A stretch of 64,000 nucleotides of DNA from Chlorogloeopsis sp038404745 (GCF_038404745.2 NZ_JAYKTT020000001.1:124001-188000); one strand, 5' to 3'. Positions 50,349 through 59,631 are shown, counted from the stretch's first letter. The notes: generated from the sequence alone by a model not told the origin. Numbers and translations: made by a program.

Positions 50349-53300
50349 ATGACAACAAGCGATTACGAAACGTCAAATCTATCAAAACTGCAAGAGTGCC
50401 ACAACCAGCTACAGCTTGTGGTTCAATACCAAAAAATCTTAGCGAGAATTCTAGCTAAAATTCGTGCATCTGTAAACTTAGAATCCCTATGTTCGACTTC
50501 TTGCCAAGATATTTGTCGACAATTGAAAATTGAGCGAGTAGCAATCTACCGCTTCAACAATGACTGGAGCGGTAGTTTCATCAATCGTTTTGGTTTTGCA
50601 GAATCTCCTTGGGATACACTGACTGCCTTTGGGCAAGACTTGGTTTGGGAAGATTCGCATTTGCAAGAAACTCAGGGAGGACGATACCGCAAAAATGAGC
50701 CTTTTGCCGTGGCTGACATTTACGATGCAGGACATGCTCGTTGTCATATTGAGGTGCTAGAACAATTTCAAATTCGAGCGTATGCGATCGCCCCTATTTT
50801 CGTTGGTTCAAAACTGTGGGGTTTACTGGCAGCCTATCAACACTCCACTCCTCGACAATGGTACTCTGAAGAAATCGAATTCCTAGCCCAAGCCGCAAGC
50901 TATGTGGGTGTGGCAATGCAGCAGGCAGAAATCTTAGAACAAACTAAACAACGCACAGCAGAACTGCAAGATGCCATTGCACGGCAACGCGCCTTGACGG
51001 AAGTAGTAGGCAATATTCGCTCTTCTGTCAACACCGAAATTATTCTAGACACCACTTGTCAGGAACTCTGCAAACTCCTAAAACTAGAGCGGGCAGCAAT
51101 CTACCGCTTCAATGAAAACTGGAGCGGTGAATTTGTTAGCCAGTTCGGCATGGTAGAGGCGCAGTGGGATAGAATCCATCCCTTTGGAAAAAATCTGGTT
51201 TGGGAAGATACCTACCTCCAAGAAGCCAAAGGTGGGCGCTACCGCAATAACGAAAGTTTTACCGTCAACGATATTTATCAAGCCGGACATTCGCGCTGTC
51301 ACATCGACATTTTGGAGCAATTTAAGATTCGGGCGTATGCCTTAGCACCCATCTTCATCGGATCTAAACTGTGGGGACTCATAGCAGCTTATCAACATTC
51401 CGGGCCGCGCCAATGGGCAAATTACGAAGTTGAGTTCCTCGGACAGGTGGGGGCGCAATTAGGAGTCGCGATTCAGCAATCCGAGAATTTAGCTCAGTCC
51501 AAACAACAGGCGATCGCCCTACAAGATGCGATCGCACGGCAACGCGCACTAACGGAAGTAGTCGGAAAAATTCGCTCCTCCCTCAATATTGATTTGATCT
51601 TGAAAACCACTTGTCAAGAAGTGTGCAAAATGCTGCGAGTTGAGCGCGTTGGTGTTTATCGCTTTAATCCAGATTGGAGTGGTGAATTCGTCAGTCATTT
51701 CGGCATGGTCGAGGCACAGTGGGACAGCATCAATCCCTTTGGCAAAAATCTAGTTTGGGAGGATACTCACCTGCAAGAAACAAAAGGTGGACGCTATCGC
51801 AACAACGAAAATTTTGCTGTAGAAGATATCTACCAAGCCGGACACTCGCGCTGTCACCTAGACATTTTGGAGCAGTTCAAGATTCGCGCCTATGTATTGA
51901 CCCCAATTTTTGTGGGACGGAACCTCTGGGGATTACTGGCTGCCTATCAACATTCTGCACCGCGCCAGTGGGATAGCGTGGAAGTAGAATTTTTGGGACA
52001 GGTTGCTGGAGTGGCGCTACAAAGCTCGGAAATGATGACTCAAATCCAAACTCGCGCTGACGAACTGCACAAATCGGCTGAACAGCGTCGGATTTTATTT
52101 GATTTAGTTGTCAAAATTCGTGAATCTCTAGATATAGAGACGATTTTTAAGACTAGCGTACAGGAAGTGCGGCGATCGCTGAGTGCGGATCGAGTCGGCA
52201 TCTTCCGCTTTGATTCTGATGTCGGTTTTTGCAGTGGTGAATTTGTTGCTGAAGATGTGCTACCACAGTTCGATTCTGCCCTCGCTGTCAAGGTACAAGA
52301 CTATTGCTTTGGTGATCAATACGCACCGCAGTATCGTCAAGGGCAAGTGCAAGTCATATCTGATATCAACAGCGTTGGCTCCAAGGTGCCTCATCTTGAT
52401 GTCATTGAGCAATTCCAAGTCAAAGCACAAATTGTTGTACCACTGATGGAAGGTGATGATCTGTGGGGGTTGTTGTGCATCCACCAATGTACCCATCCGC
52501 GTCATTGGGAAGAGGCTGAATTAGAATTTGTCACCCAAGTGGCAGCTCAACTCAGTGTAGCACTACGTCAAGCTAACCTATTCCAACAATCTAGTTTGCT
52601 TGGTCAAACCCGTGAAGAAGCGAATCAACTCGCGCAGGCACTGAATGAGCTGCGTACTGCCCAAATGCAAATTATCCACGCTGAAAAAATGGCCAGCTTG
52701 GGGCAATTAGTAGCAGGGGTTGCCCACGAAATTAATAACCCGATTAATTTCATTCATGGCAATTTAGAACACGCCCACCAATACACACAAGATTTACTTC
52801 ATTGTGTAGAACTTTATCGGCATCATCATCCTAATGCCGTATTAGAGATACAAGAATTTTCCAAAAAAGCCGAGATCGAGTTTTTATTCGAGGACTTACC
52901 TAAATTATTCCAGTCTATGCAAGTTGGGACTGAACGCATTCGCGAGATAGTCACTTCTTTACGAAACTTCTCGCGCTTAGATGAAGCCGACTTCAAGCCG
53001 GCAAATATTCACGAAGGCATCGACAGCACGTTGATGATTTTGCAAAACCGCTTGAAACCCTCAGCCGATAGCCTCACTATTTATGTGAGCAAAGATTACG
53101 ATACGTCGTTACCTCTAATAGAATGCTATCCCGGTCAGTTGAATCAAGTATTTATGAATTTGCTATCTAATGCTATTGATGCGTTAGAAGAGCGAAACGC
53201 GCAAGCTACTCCGGAAGCGATCGCAGCAAACTCCAGCGAAATCCAAATTTCTACCTCCCTACTCAATAAAGATTGGATTTCCATTCGGATTGCTGACAAC

Positions 53301-53546
53301 GGTTTCGGCATGGATAAAAAGGTTCTCTCTCGGCTATTTGATCCATTTTTTACTACTAAGGTTGTCGGTAAAGGTACAGGATTGGGGCTTTCTATCAGCT
53401 ATCAGATTGTGACAGAGAAACACAACGGCAAGATCTATTGCCACTCTGAACCCGACAAAGGCACAGAGTTTGTGGTTGAACTACCAATTCGTCAGGGGAT
53501 AACTAAAAAACCAGTACCTAAAGTCAAGGTGTCAGATCGGGAATAA
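50349..53546 (+). CDS. Cyanobacteriochrome-type sensor histidine kinase with four GAF domains
   Basis: The 1065-aa soluble protein has four GAF domains in series (about 40-195, 225-380, 410-560 and 588-745), a coiled coil, a HisKA domain (His793 in VAHEINNPINF) and an intact HATPase domain (MNLLSNAIDAL, DNGFGM, GKGTGLGLSI). GAF1-3 each have the bilin-binding pattern of red/green cyanobacteriochromes: W-x-D, Arg ten residues on, then Cys-His 30 residues after the Asp (W100/D102/R112/C132-H133; W285/D287/R297/C317-H318; W470/D472/R482/C502-H503). GAF4 has a DYCF (D651-F654) motif, but Pro681 where the canonical Cys should be. A light-sensing kinase is the best reading. The ATG at 50349 is chosen; no output domain is attached. 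Confidence 0.9.
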   Translation: MTTSDYETSNLSKLQECHNQLQLVVQYQKILARILAKIRASVNLESLCSTSCQDICRQLKIERVAIYRFNNDWSGSFINRFGFAESPWDTLTAFGQDLVWEDSHLQETQGGRYRKNEPFAVADIYDAGHARCHIEVLEQFQIRAYAIAPIFVGSKLWGLLAAYQHSTPRQWYSEEIEFLAQAASYVGVAMQQAEILEQTKQRTAELQDAIARQRALTEVVGNIRSSVNTEIILDTTCQELCKLLKLERAAIYRFNENWSGEFVSQFGMVEAQWDRIHPFGKNLVWEDTYLQEAKGGRYRNNESFTVNDIYQAGHSRCHIDILEQFKIRAYALAPIFIGSKLWGLIAAYQHSGPRQWANYEVEFLGQVGAQLGVAIQQSENLAQSKQQAIALQDAIARQRALTEVVGKIRSSLNIDLILKTTCQEVCKMLRVERVGVYRFNPDWSGEFVSHFGMVEAQWDSINPFGKNLVWEDTHLQETKGGRYRNNENFAVEDIYQAGHSRCHLDILEQFKIRAYVLTPIFVGRNLWGLLAAYQHSAPRQWDSVEVEFLGQVAGVALQSSEMMTQIQTRADELHKSAEQRRILFDLVVKIRESLDIETIFKTSVQEVRRSLSADRVGIFRFDSDVGFCSGEFVAEDVLPQFDSALAVKVQDYCFGDQYAPQYRQGQVQVISDINSVGSKVPHLDVIEQFQVKAQIVVPLMEGDDLWGLLCIHQCTHPRHWEEAELEFVTQVAAQLSVALRQANLFQQSSLLGQTREEANQLAQALNELRTAQMQIIHAEKMASLGQLVAGVAHEINNPINFIHGNLEHAHQYTQDLLHCVELYRHHHPNAVLEIQEFSKKAEIEFLFEDLPKLFQSMQVGTERIREIVTSLRNFSRLDEADFKPANIHEGIDSTLMILQNRLKPSADSLTIYVSKDYDTSLPLIECYPGQLNQVFMNLLSNAIDALEERNAQATPEAIAANSSEIQISTSLLNKDWISIRIADNGFGMDKKVLSRLFDPFFTTKVVGKGTGLGLSISYQIVTEKHNGKIYCHSEPDKGTEFVVELPIRQGITKKPVPKVKVSDRE

Positions 53547-53753
53547 TATCATGTCCGTTTAAAGACTTATCATTTAGCCTGACGCGGTGAAATTCTAATG
53601 AGAACTGATTAACCGGACTTAGTATAAAATATTTTCTCCACTCTCCCCTTCTACCCAGTTCCTTTGAAATCTATGAGTGCTTGTGCAGCACCAGACCTAA
53701 AATAGATATTTGGTGCTCAAGTATGAATAGCCCTGGAAATTTGCTAATCGCTT

Positions 53754-54836
53754 ATGACTGACCTACCACCCAACGCTCAAAATCCTATAGAAAATGACAA
53801 TGTCGCCCAAGAGTTGCTGCGAAAATTGCGACAAAAACAAGGCAACTGGGTGGAATGGGGACAAGCTTGCGCTCACTTACAAAAAGCTGGTTATAATCCC
53901 CAAGCGATTTTTGAGGCTACAGGTTTTGAGCCATCTCAGCAAAATCAGGTTATTGTCGGCTCGCAAGTTTACAATTCTTTAGAAAAGGAAGGAACATCAC
54001 AAGAGGTACTCTCGCATTATTCCCAGCGAGGAAGTGATATTTTGTACGAGTTGCGCTTGCTTAATCAACAAGAACGTGCAGCAGCAGCCACGCTCACCTG
54101 GCAAAACAAACTTGACGCACTTGAAGCACGGGAAGTTGCAAAGGCAATTAAAGATTTTTCTCGTTTCCGTGAATTGCCCCCAGGTTTTTCCAATCATCCC
54201 GGTGATGCGGTTGCCTATCAATGTTGGAAACTGGCGCGACAAAACTCAGATTTGCAAGTGCGATCGCGTCTGATTGCCAAGGGTTTAAAATTTGCACACA
54301 CGCAACCTGCTAGGCAGCAAATAGAACAATTATTAACAGATTTTACTGTTGTACCTAAAAAACCTGCACCAAGTTTACCCTTGTATAGACCGGAATCAGA
54401 GGAAGAGATGCCTCGCCTTGTACCAGTGGTAGGTGAGTTGCCATTAACACCACAAGACTTACAAGCGGTTCCTCTAGCAGAAGAAATTGGGCCATTTCGC
54501 ATGGTTAAATTTGCTGGCGAGCAAGCCTGGGTTCCTTTACCTGGTTGGCAGCTAGTATTGGGTGCAGAAGATCCGGTAGTGATTTTGTGTAATAGCGATC
54601 GCCTACCAAACCAAACACAAAGTACTGTAGAACCATTAATGGTAGTTATTGATCGCGCTCAACGGCGATGGGATGCAATTAGCTACTTTGTGGTGAACAA
54701 TTCTGGGGAATTAGATTTTCAGTGGTTTGAAACAGAACCAGAAGTTCCCTTATTAGGACGAATTATTGTGATTGTACGACCAAAGAGAATCGTAGATGAG
54801 GAGGTAACTAAGGATGCTTGGCAAATTGATGAATAG
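53754..54836 (+). CDS. raf1: RuBisCO accumulation factor 1
   Basis: Raf1 is an assembly chaperone that brings RbcL dimers together into the RbcL8 core before RbcS binds. The 360-aa protein has the known layout: an alpha-helical N-terminal domain (LLRKLRQKQGNWVEWGQACA, HLQKAGYNPQAIFEATGFEP), a linker around residues 205-220, and a beta-sheet dimerisation domain (LPLYRPESEEEMPRLVPVVG to the C-terminus). ATG 53754. It lies 207 bases after the photoreceptor kinase on the same strand; whether the two share a transcript is unknown. Confidence 0.93.
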   Translation: MTDLPPNAQNPIENDNVAQELLRKLRQKQGNWVEWGQACAHLQKAGYNPQAIFEATGFEPSQQNQVIVGSQVYNSLEKEGTSQEVLSHYSQRGSDILYELRLLNQQERAAAATLTWQNKLDALEAREVAKAIKDFSRFRELPPGFSNHPGDAVAYQCWKLARQNSDLQVRSRLIAKGLKFAHTQPARQQIEQLLTDFTVVPKKPAPSLPLYRPESEEEMPRLVPVVGELPLTPQDLQAVPLAEEIGPFRMVKFAGEQAWVPLPGWQLVLGAEDPVVILCNSDRLPNQTQSTVEPLMVVIDRAQRRWDAISYFVVNNSGELDFQWFETEPEVPLLGRIIVIVRPKRIVDEEVTKDAWQIDE

Positions 54837-54873
54837 TTAAACCCCAAGATACTTAGTGATAGACTTTTTTCTC

Positions 54874-57417
54874 TTACTCACATTCTCCCTGAGTTAGTTC
54901 AAGAATTTCATCAAAGCAAAAATTATGTACAAGTTTTGTGAGTTTGTCTGCCAGGGTAGAATGATTTTTGGGAATTAACTCAATCAGTTGAACAATCTTA
55001 TCAGCATCAACTTCTAAGGCTGCTTGGCACATTTGTTCTCTCCAAGAAGAGGGCATTACGCTCAAATCGCCTGACTTTAGCTTATTTTCTGATCTTAAGT
55101 TACTGTTATAGTCCTGTGTTTGTTTGCTTTCCTGCTGTTGGGTATAAATATACTTAACCCCTAAATGTTTAGCTATCTTCTCAAAAATAATCTGTTCTTG
55201 AAAAGGTTTGCGGACAAAATCATCACAACCTACAGCTAGGATGTTGGCTCGCTGTTCTTCAAAGGCACTGGCAGTCAGAGCAATGATGATCGTGCGGGAA
55301 AAAGATGCGGGTAAGTTCTCCGTATCTTGTTGACTCTTCTCCATTTCCTTAATCTGCTTGGTAGATTCATAGCCGTCCATCAAAGGCATTCGCATATCCA
55401 TCCAAATCAGATGGGGATGCCACTGCTGCCAAATGGTGACTGCTTCTTGTCCATCAATTGCACCGCAAGTATCAAAACCAACACTTTGCAACAATTGCAC
55501 TAGCAGTTCCCGATTCTCCTGATGGTCATCAACTACAAGAATTCGGTATGCTGGTTCGTTAGCAGCAAGCTTGAGAACTCGTCTTTGAGTTGTCTGAGCA
55601 ACTTCTTCTGGTAATTTAGCGATTTGGACTTGTACATCAAACCGAAAAATCGTCCCCTGCCCAAAAGCACTGTTGCAAGTGAGTTCGCCTCCCATCAACT
55701 GTACAAACTGGCGGCTAATAGCCAATCCCAACCCAGTACCTTCCTTGATTTGAACACCACTGCTAGTTTGCACAAACGGTTTAAATAAATCTTTCATTTC
55801 TTCTGGTGCAATTCCGCATCCAGTATCTTCAACCTCGAAAAAGAGGAAAGGGAGAGGGGGAGAGGGGGGGAGTGGGGGAGAATTATTCCCCCTGTCCTCT
55901 TCAAGTGTCCCTAGTCCCCGGTACCCAGTACCTAACTTTGCTCGCAGCGTCACTCCGCCAGCAGAGGTGAACTTAACTGCATTACCCAAAAGATTGATGA
56001 GAACTTGCCGTAATTTACCTTCATCAGTAACGACAAACTCAGGTAAGTCAGGTGCAAGTTCAAACCGCAGCGATAACTGTTTGGCTTCGGTTCGCACCAA
56101 AAACATTTCTTGCAGAGTTTGTAAAAAAGTTCTCAAATTGAAAGGTACGGGTTTAAGAGCAACACGTCCTGCCTCAATTTTAGACATCTCCAAAACGTCG
56201 TTAATTAAACCAAGCAGGTGTTTGCCACTACGGTTAATGGTAGCCAAAAATTCATATTGCTTTGGAGTAAGAGCAGGATCTCGCTCCATCAATTGAGCAA
56301 AGCCAAGAATTGCATTCAATGGTGTGCGTAATTCGTGGCTCATATTGGCTAAAAATTCGCTCTTAGAACGATTAGCAGCTTCGGCTTCCTGAGCTTTCAT
56401 CTCCAGTTTATGGCTGTAGTTCTCTAACTGCTCGCGCGAAGTTTTTAACTGCTGTGTAAGCCAGTTTACTCCAATTATTAGAAATATCACTGATACCAAT
56501 CCTACTGCCACAATCGTCCCTGCTAGTTGGCGAGCTGGAGCAAAGGCTTCTTCTTGGTGCATCTCCACTAATAAGGCAAGGTCTTGGTCATTGAGCCAGC
56601 GGTAAACTCCAATTACTGGCACTTTAGCATAGTTAAAATAAAGACCGTAACCACTTACTCCACTCATTGCCGCATTGATGCCTTTACTGCTAACTCCCTC
56701 GGCAAATTCTCCCCTGTTGTCATTCTCTTTAGCAATAAAAGTATTTCTTGTCACCATCGAGCCAACTAGGTAAGTTTCGCCACTTTTACCTAAGCCTGTG
56801 CGTTCTCGGACGATGCGATCAATTCGGTCTAAATTTAGGTGAGCTAGAATTATACCCTTGTGTTCTCCTGTTAATTCGCGTAAAGGTGTTGCTAAGGTGA
56901 CTGATGGTTTGCCAGTGAAAGGTGAAACATAAAAAATGGGAGCAAAGGAATCTCCCGGCTCAATCTTTTCAACGTAAGTCACATTACCTAAAGGTTCATA
57001 TTGACCTTCGTGTATTTTATTGATAGATAAAATTACTCGATTACTACGATTAAGAACAAAAATCTCCTTGAGGTTGGGTTTGAGGTGATTTACCCTAACT
57101 AAGTACTGAGAGAGAACCCTGTAGGCAGCTTGATACTCTTGCTCAGATTTTGTCTGACTTAGGAGTTTCTTCATATTCGATTGTACGTCTGGCAACTGAG
57201 TCACAAGCAGAAAATCTCGCTGTTGATCTTCAAACCAGCGGGTGATTTCTTCTTCTTTGAGTGTTGCAGTCACACTGAGTCTATTGAAAGCAGCTTGTTT
57301 TAAAGCTTCTCTCGCTTTAAAGAAGGCAACTCCTCCCACTACACCAACACTCACTAGGGATAGGAGTAAGAAGGAACTAGTAACATTATTGGTAAAGTAT
57401 TGGTTCCAAAACTTCAT
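54874..57417 (-). CDS. Membrane hybrid histidine kinase (sensor, HisKA, HATPase, receiver)
   Basis: The 847-aa protein has a membrane helix near 15-33, a Cache-like extracytoplasmic sensor (about 35-295; LKEIFVLNRSNRVILS, LATPLRELTGEHKGIILAHL), a second helix near 298-320, a coiled coil, HisKA (NMSHELRTPLNAIL), HATPase (VLINLLGNAVKF, DTGCGIAPEE, EGTGLGLAIS), and a receiver domain (Asp in HLIWMDMRMPLMDG) with a short tail. Between HATPase segments, about 55849-55920 encodes repeat-like Pro-rich sequence (NNSPPLPPSPPLPF) read in frame. It lies 128 bases after the solute-binding gene on the same strand, so the two may form a sensing pair. Confidence 0.9.
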   Translation of the reverse strand: MKFWNQYFTNNVTSSFLLLSLVSVGVVGGVAFFKAREALKQAAFNRLSVTATLKEEEITRWFEDQQRDFLLVTQLPDVQSNMKKLLSQTKSEQEYQAAYRVLSQYLVRVNHLKPNLKEIFVLNRSNRVILSINKIHEGQYEPLGNVTYVEKIEPGDSFAPIFYVSPFTGKPSVTLATPLRELTGEHKGIILAHLNLDRIDRIVRERTGLGKSGETYLVGSMVTRNTFIAKENDNRGEFAEGVSSKGINAAMSGVSGYGLYFNYAKVPVIGVYRWLNDQDLALLVEMHQEEAFAPARQLAGTIVAVGLVSVIFLIIGVNWLTQQLKTSREQLENYSHKLEMKAQEAEAANRSKSEFLANMSHELRTPLNAILGFAQLMERDPALTPKQYEFLATINRSGKHLLGLINDVLEMSKIEAGRVALKPVPFNLRTFLQTLQEMFLVRTEAKQLSLRFELAPDLPEFVVTDEGKLRQVLINLLGNAVKFTSAGGVTLRAKLGTGYRGLGTLEEDRGNNSPPLPPSPPLPFLFFEVEDTGCGIAPEEMKDLFKPFVQTSSGVQIKEGTGLGLAISRQFVQLMGGELTCNSAFGQGTIFRFDVQVQIAKLPEEVAQTTQRRVLKLAANEPAYRILVVDDHQENRELLVQLLQSVGFDTCGAIDGQEAVTIWQQWHPHLIWMDMRMPLMDGYESTKQIKEMEKSQQDTENLPASFSRTIIIALTASAFEEQRANILAVGCDDFVRKPFQEQIIFEKIAKHLGVKYIYTQQQESKQTQDYNSNLRSENKLKSGDLSVMPSSWREQMCQAALEVDADKIVQLIELIPKNHSTLADKLTKLVHNFCFDEILELTQGECE

Positions 57418-57545
57418 AAACTATGAGCGCTTTGTTCCCATTAAAGATTTATCGCTTTTTTTAATCTTTACGCAGGCTGTCGATTTTTTTACACAAGAAA
57501 AGATAATTTTCTATATTGTTAAATTTATCTTTTAATTTTTGGCTT

Positions 57546-59042
57546 TTATATAGCTTGCTGCCATCGCTCAAAAATTTGTTTGATCTGCACAATTACCTCA
57601 TTAGCTGCTTGTTCTGGGGATAAACCATCTGCAATGATCCGATTGAGAGCTTTGCCCCAAACGTTCTCCTCCAAAACTAGGCTATAAGCTGGGCTCTGAG
57701 TACTATAAAATAGGCGTGTTTGACCATTAGTTAATGTTTTAGCAACAGTCGAAATATGCGGATCGGCAGGATTAGTCCAAAAAGGATCTTTCCAAATTGG
57801 TTTGAGTACTGGAAAATTCCTACCTCCAGCAGCTTTCAAATATTCTCCCATTATCTCTGGTTGTATTAAATAGGTAAGAAAGTCCTTGGCTATCTTCTGG
57901 TTCTGAGACTGAGCAAACAAAACTACTTCTTTAAGAGTGACTAAATGACGCATTGAACTGTCATTAGGTTTGTTAGGAAAAACTATAGTGCCTAGCTTGT
58001 TGCGATAAGCATCAGCATCTTCACGTACAGCGCTAGGAATTGAGAGTGTAGGATTGGGTGTCATCACCACAACACGGTTAAGCAAGTTGCGATTATTGTC
58101 TGGATTTAACCATTTCACTGCTTCTGGTGGTACATAATCCTCTTGGTAAAATTTGGCATACCAATCTAGGCTATCGATAATACCTTGACGGACTTTAGGA
58201 TCGTCAACACGCAGCTGACCTTTAATGTCTAAAATTTGAACATCGTATGCCTCTAAAATCTGCTCAAACAAGTAGTAGGTATCTGAAGCCCCGATGGAAA
58301 AAGGAAAGCCTAGCCCGTAAATTTCCTTGTTTTGCTGTTTTCGCAGATCAGCCTGCACTTGTTTCCAAAACTCCCAGAAGCCAACCCAATCTTTGGGAAT
58401 ATCGCTTTCTTTACGACCAACTTGTTTGATTAAATCCCGCCAGTAAAATATTTGAATAGTTGCTTGGTGAATTGGGACTGCATAGTAGCTCCGCTTTTTA
58501 TCTATATTGTTATACAAATGAACAGCTTCCAGTACAGCCTTGGGATAAAAACTTTTGACTGGTTCAATTACATCTGAGAGATCTGCTAGTTTGCCAGCCC
58601 AAGCAAGACGCGGATTCAACTGCCTTTCAGCTATTAAACTTATCATCAAATCGGGCGGAACACCCGCTCGAAGCGCCCTTTGTGCTTTCTGTGCTAGCTC
58701 ATCATCATTATAGAAAGAAAGCTTGATTTGGTTGCCAGTTTTTTGCTCCCACCGCTTCACAAGTTGTTGGAGTGCTTCATCCTCTTCTAAAGTAAAGCCT
58801 TTATCCCACCAAATCTTCAACACTCTATTGTCATTAGATAACTGGGTGAGTGAAGACGGTTCTAATTTAGAGGTGCTAGTACAGGCAATAATTATGAAGC
58901 TGAGTATCAATGCTACTAGCACATAGTGATGCCTAGTTAGTCTTAGCACGTCCTTAGAAGTTTGCTTAACTCTTCGGGAGCTCCTAAGGCTTTTAGCAAT
59001 TTGACTGACTTTTATTTTGAATACCATAAATATAGAACTCAC
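57546..59042 (-). CDS. Extracellular solute-binding lipoprotein (ABC family 1)
   Basis: The 498-aa protein has a basic N-terminal extension, a lipoprotein signal (VALILSFIIIACTS, lipobox Cys about residue 54) and a family 1 solute-binding fold (VLKIWWDKGFTLEEDEALQQ, GVPPDLMISL, YAVPIHQATIQIFYWRDLIK). These proteins usually deliver sugars to an ABC importer, but no permease or ATPase gene is nearby. GTG 59042 is the longest start; ATG 59027 five codons in is also possible. It is followed by the hybrid kinase with the same orientation, so it may present a ligand to that sensor. The ligand is unknown. Confidence 0.83.
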   Translation of the reverse strand: MSSIFMVFKIKVSQIAKSLRSSRRVKQTSKDVLRLTRHHYVLVALILSFIIIACTSTSKLEPSSLTQLSNDNRVLKIWWDKGFTLEEDEALQQLVKRWEQKTGNQIKLSFYNDDELAQKAQRALRAGVPPDLMISLIAERQLNPRLAWAGKLADLSDVIEPVKSFYPKAVLEAVHLYNNIDKKRSYYAVPIHQATIQIFYWRDLIKQVGRKESDIPKDWVGFWEFWKQVQADLRKQQNKEIYGLGFPFSIGASDTYYLFEQILEAYDVQILDIKGQLRVDDPKVRQGIIDSLDWYAKFYQEDYVPPEAVKWLNPDNNRNLLNRVVVMTPNPTLSIPSAVREDADAYRNKLGTIVFPNKPNDSSMRHLVTLKEVVLFAQSQNQKIAKDFLTYLIQPEIMGEYLKAAGGRNFPVLKPIWKDPFWTNPADPHISTVAKTLTNGQTRLFYSTQSPAYSLVLEENVWGKALNRIIADGLSPEQAANEVIVQIKQIFERWQQAI

Positions 59043-59120
59043 ATTCTATATAAGTAGATACCCTATTTAATGCCTCTTAGCGCTAAACTAACCCAGCTAC
59101 GCTAATTCCACATCAAACAC

Positions 59121-59149
59121 TTGACAGGGAAAAAGAGTGTATATACACT
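59121..59149 (+). promoter_or_regulatory. Promoter and palindromic operator of the MarR gene
   Basis: TTGACA (59121-59126) is followed after 17 bases by TACACT (59144-59149), a good vegetative promoter. The perfect 14-bp palindrome AGTGTATATACACT (59136-59149) covers the -10 box, so a bound repressor would block RNA polymerase. The predicted start of transcription is near 59156, at the ATG itself, suggesting a leaderless mRNA. Confidence 0.7.
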
Positions 59150-59156
59150 GATTGTT

Positions 59157-59615
59157 ATGCAAGACCAAAATACTCAGTTAACTCTATGTAAAAAAGTCGC
59201 CGCTACTTGTACCTGCTTTAACCTGCGCAAAGCATCGCGCGTTGTCACACAACTTTTCGATGAAGTGCTACAACCAAGTGGATTGTTAGTGAATCAGTTT
59301 ACACTTCTCGCTGCTATCAGCATAGCTGGTTCGGCATCAATCACGCGCCTTGCACAAGAATTAGTCATGGATCGAACTACATTAACACGTAATCTCAAGC
59401 CATTGGAAAGACAGGGATTGATCCAGATAGAACCTGGCAAAGATCAACGGATGCGAGTTGTAAGTTTAACAAATGAAGGTAATACCGCTTTAGAAAAAGC
59501 GCTACCCCTATGGGAGAAGGCGCAAACTCTTATGGTAGAGCAATTAGGACAACAAAGATGGAGCATATTGTTAAAAAGTTTGTCTGAAACTGTGTCCTTA
59601 CTCCAAGAACGTTAA
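59157..59615 (+). CDS. MarR family transcriptional regulator
   Basis: The 152-aa protein has a winged helix with the MarR pattern: SGLLVNQFTLLAAISIAGSA, then LAQELVMDRTTLTRNLKPLE, then RQGLIQIEPGKDQRMRVVSL for the wing. The N-terminal segment has several cysteines (CKKVAATCTCF), possible redox or metal sensors. ATG 59157 is used; the longer frame from 59121 would translate the promoter. The same palindrome flanks the gene on both sides (59136 and 59632), so it probably represses itself and the following Fe-S/SCP2 gene. Confidence 0.88.
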   Translation: MQDQNTQLTLCKKVAATCTCFNLRKASRVVTQLFDEVLQPSGLLVNQFTLLAAISIAGSASITRLAQELVMDRTTLTRNLKPLERQGLIQIEPGKDQRMRVVSLTNEGNTALEKALPLWEKAQTLMVEQLGQQRWSILLKSLSETVSLLQER

Positions 59616-59631
59616 TTTTTTTTAATTAATC

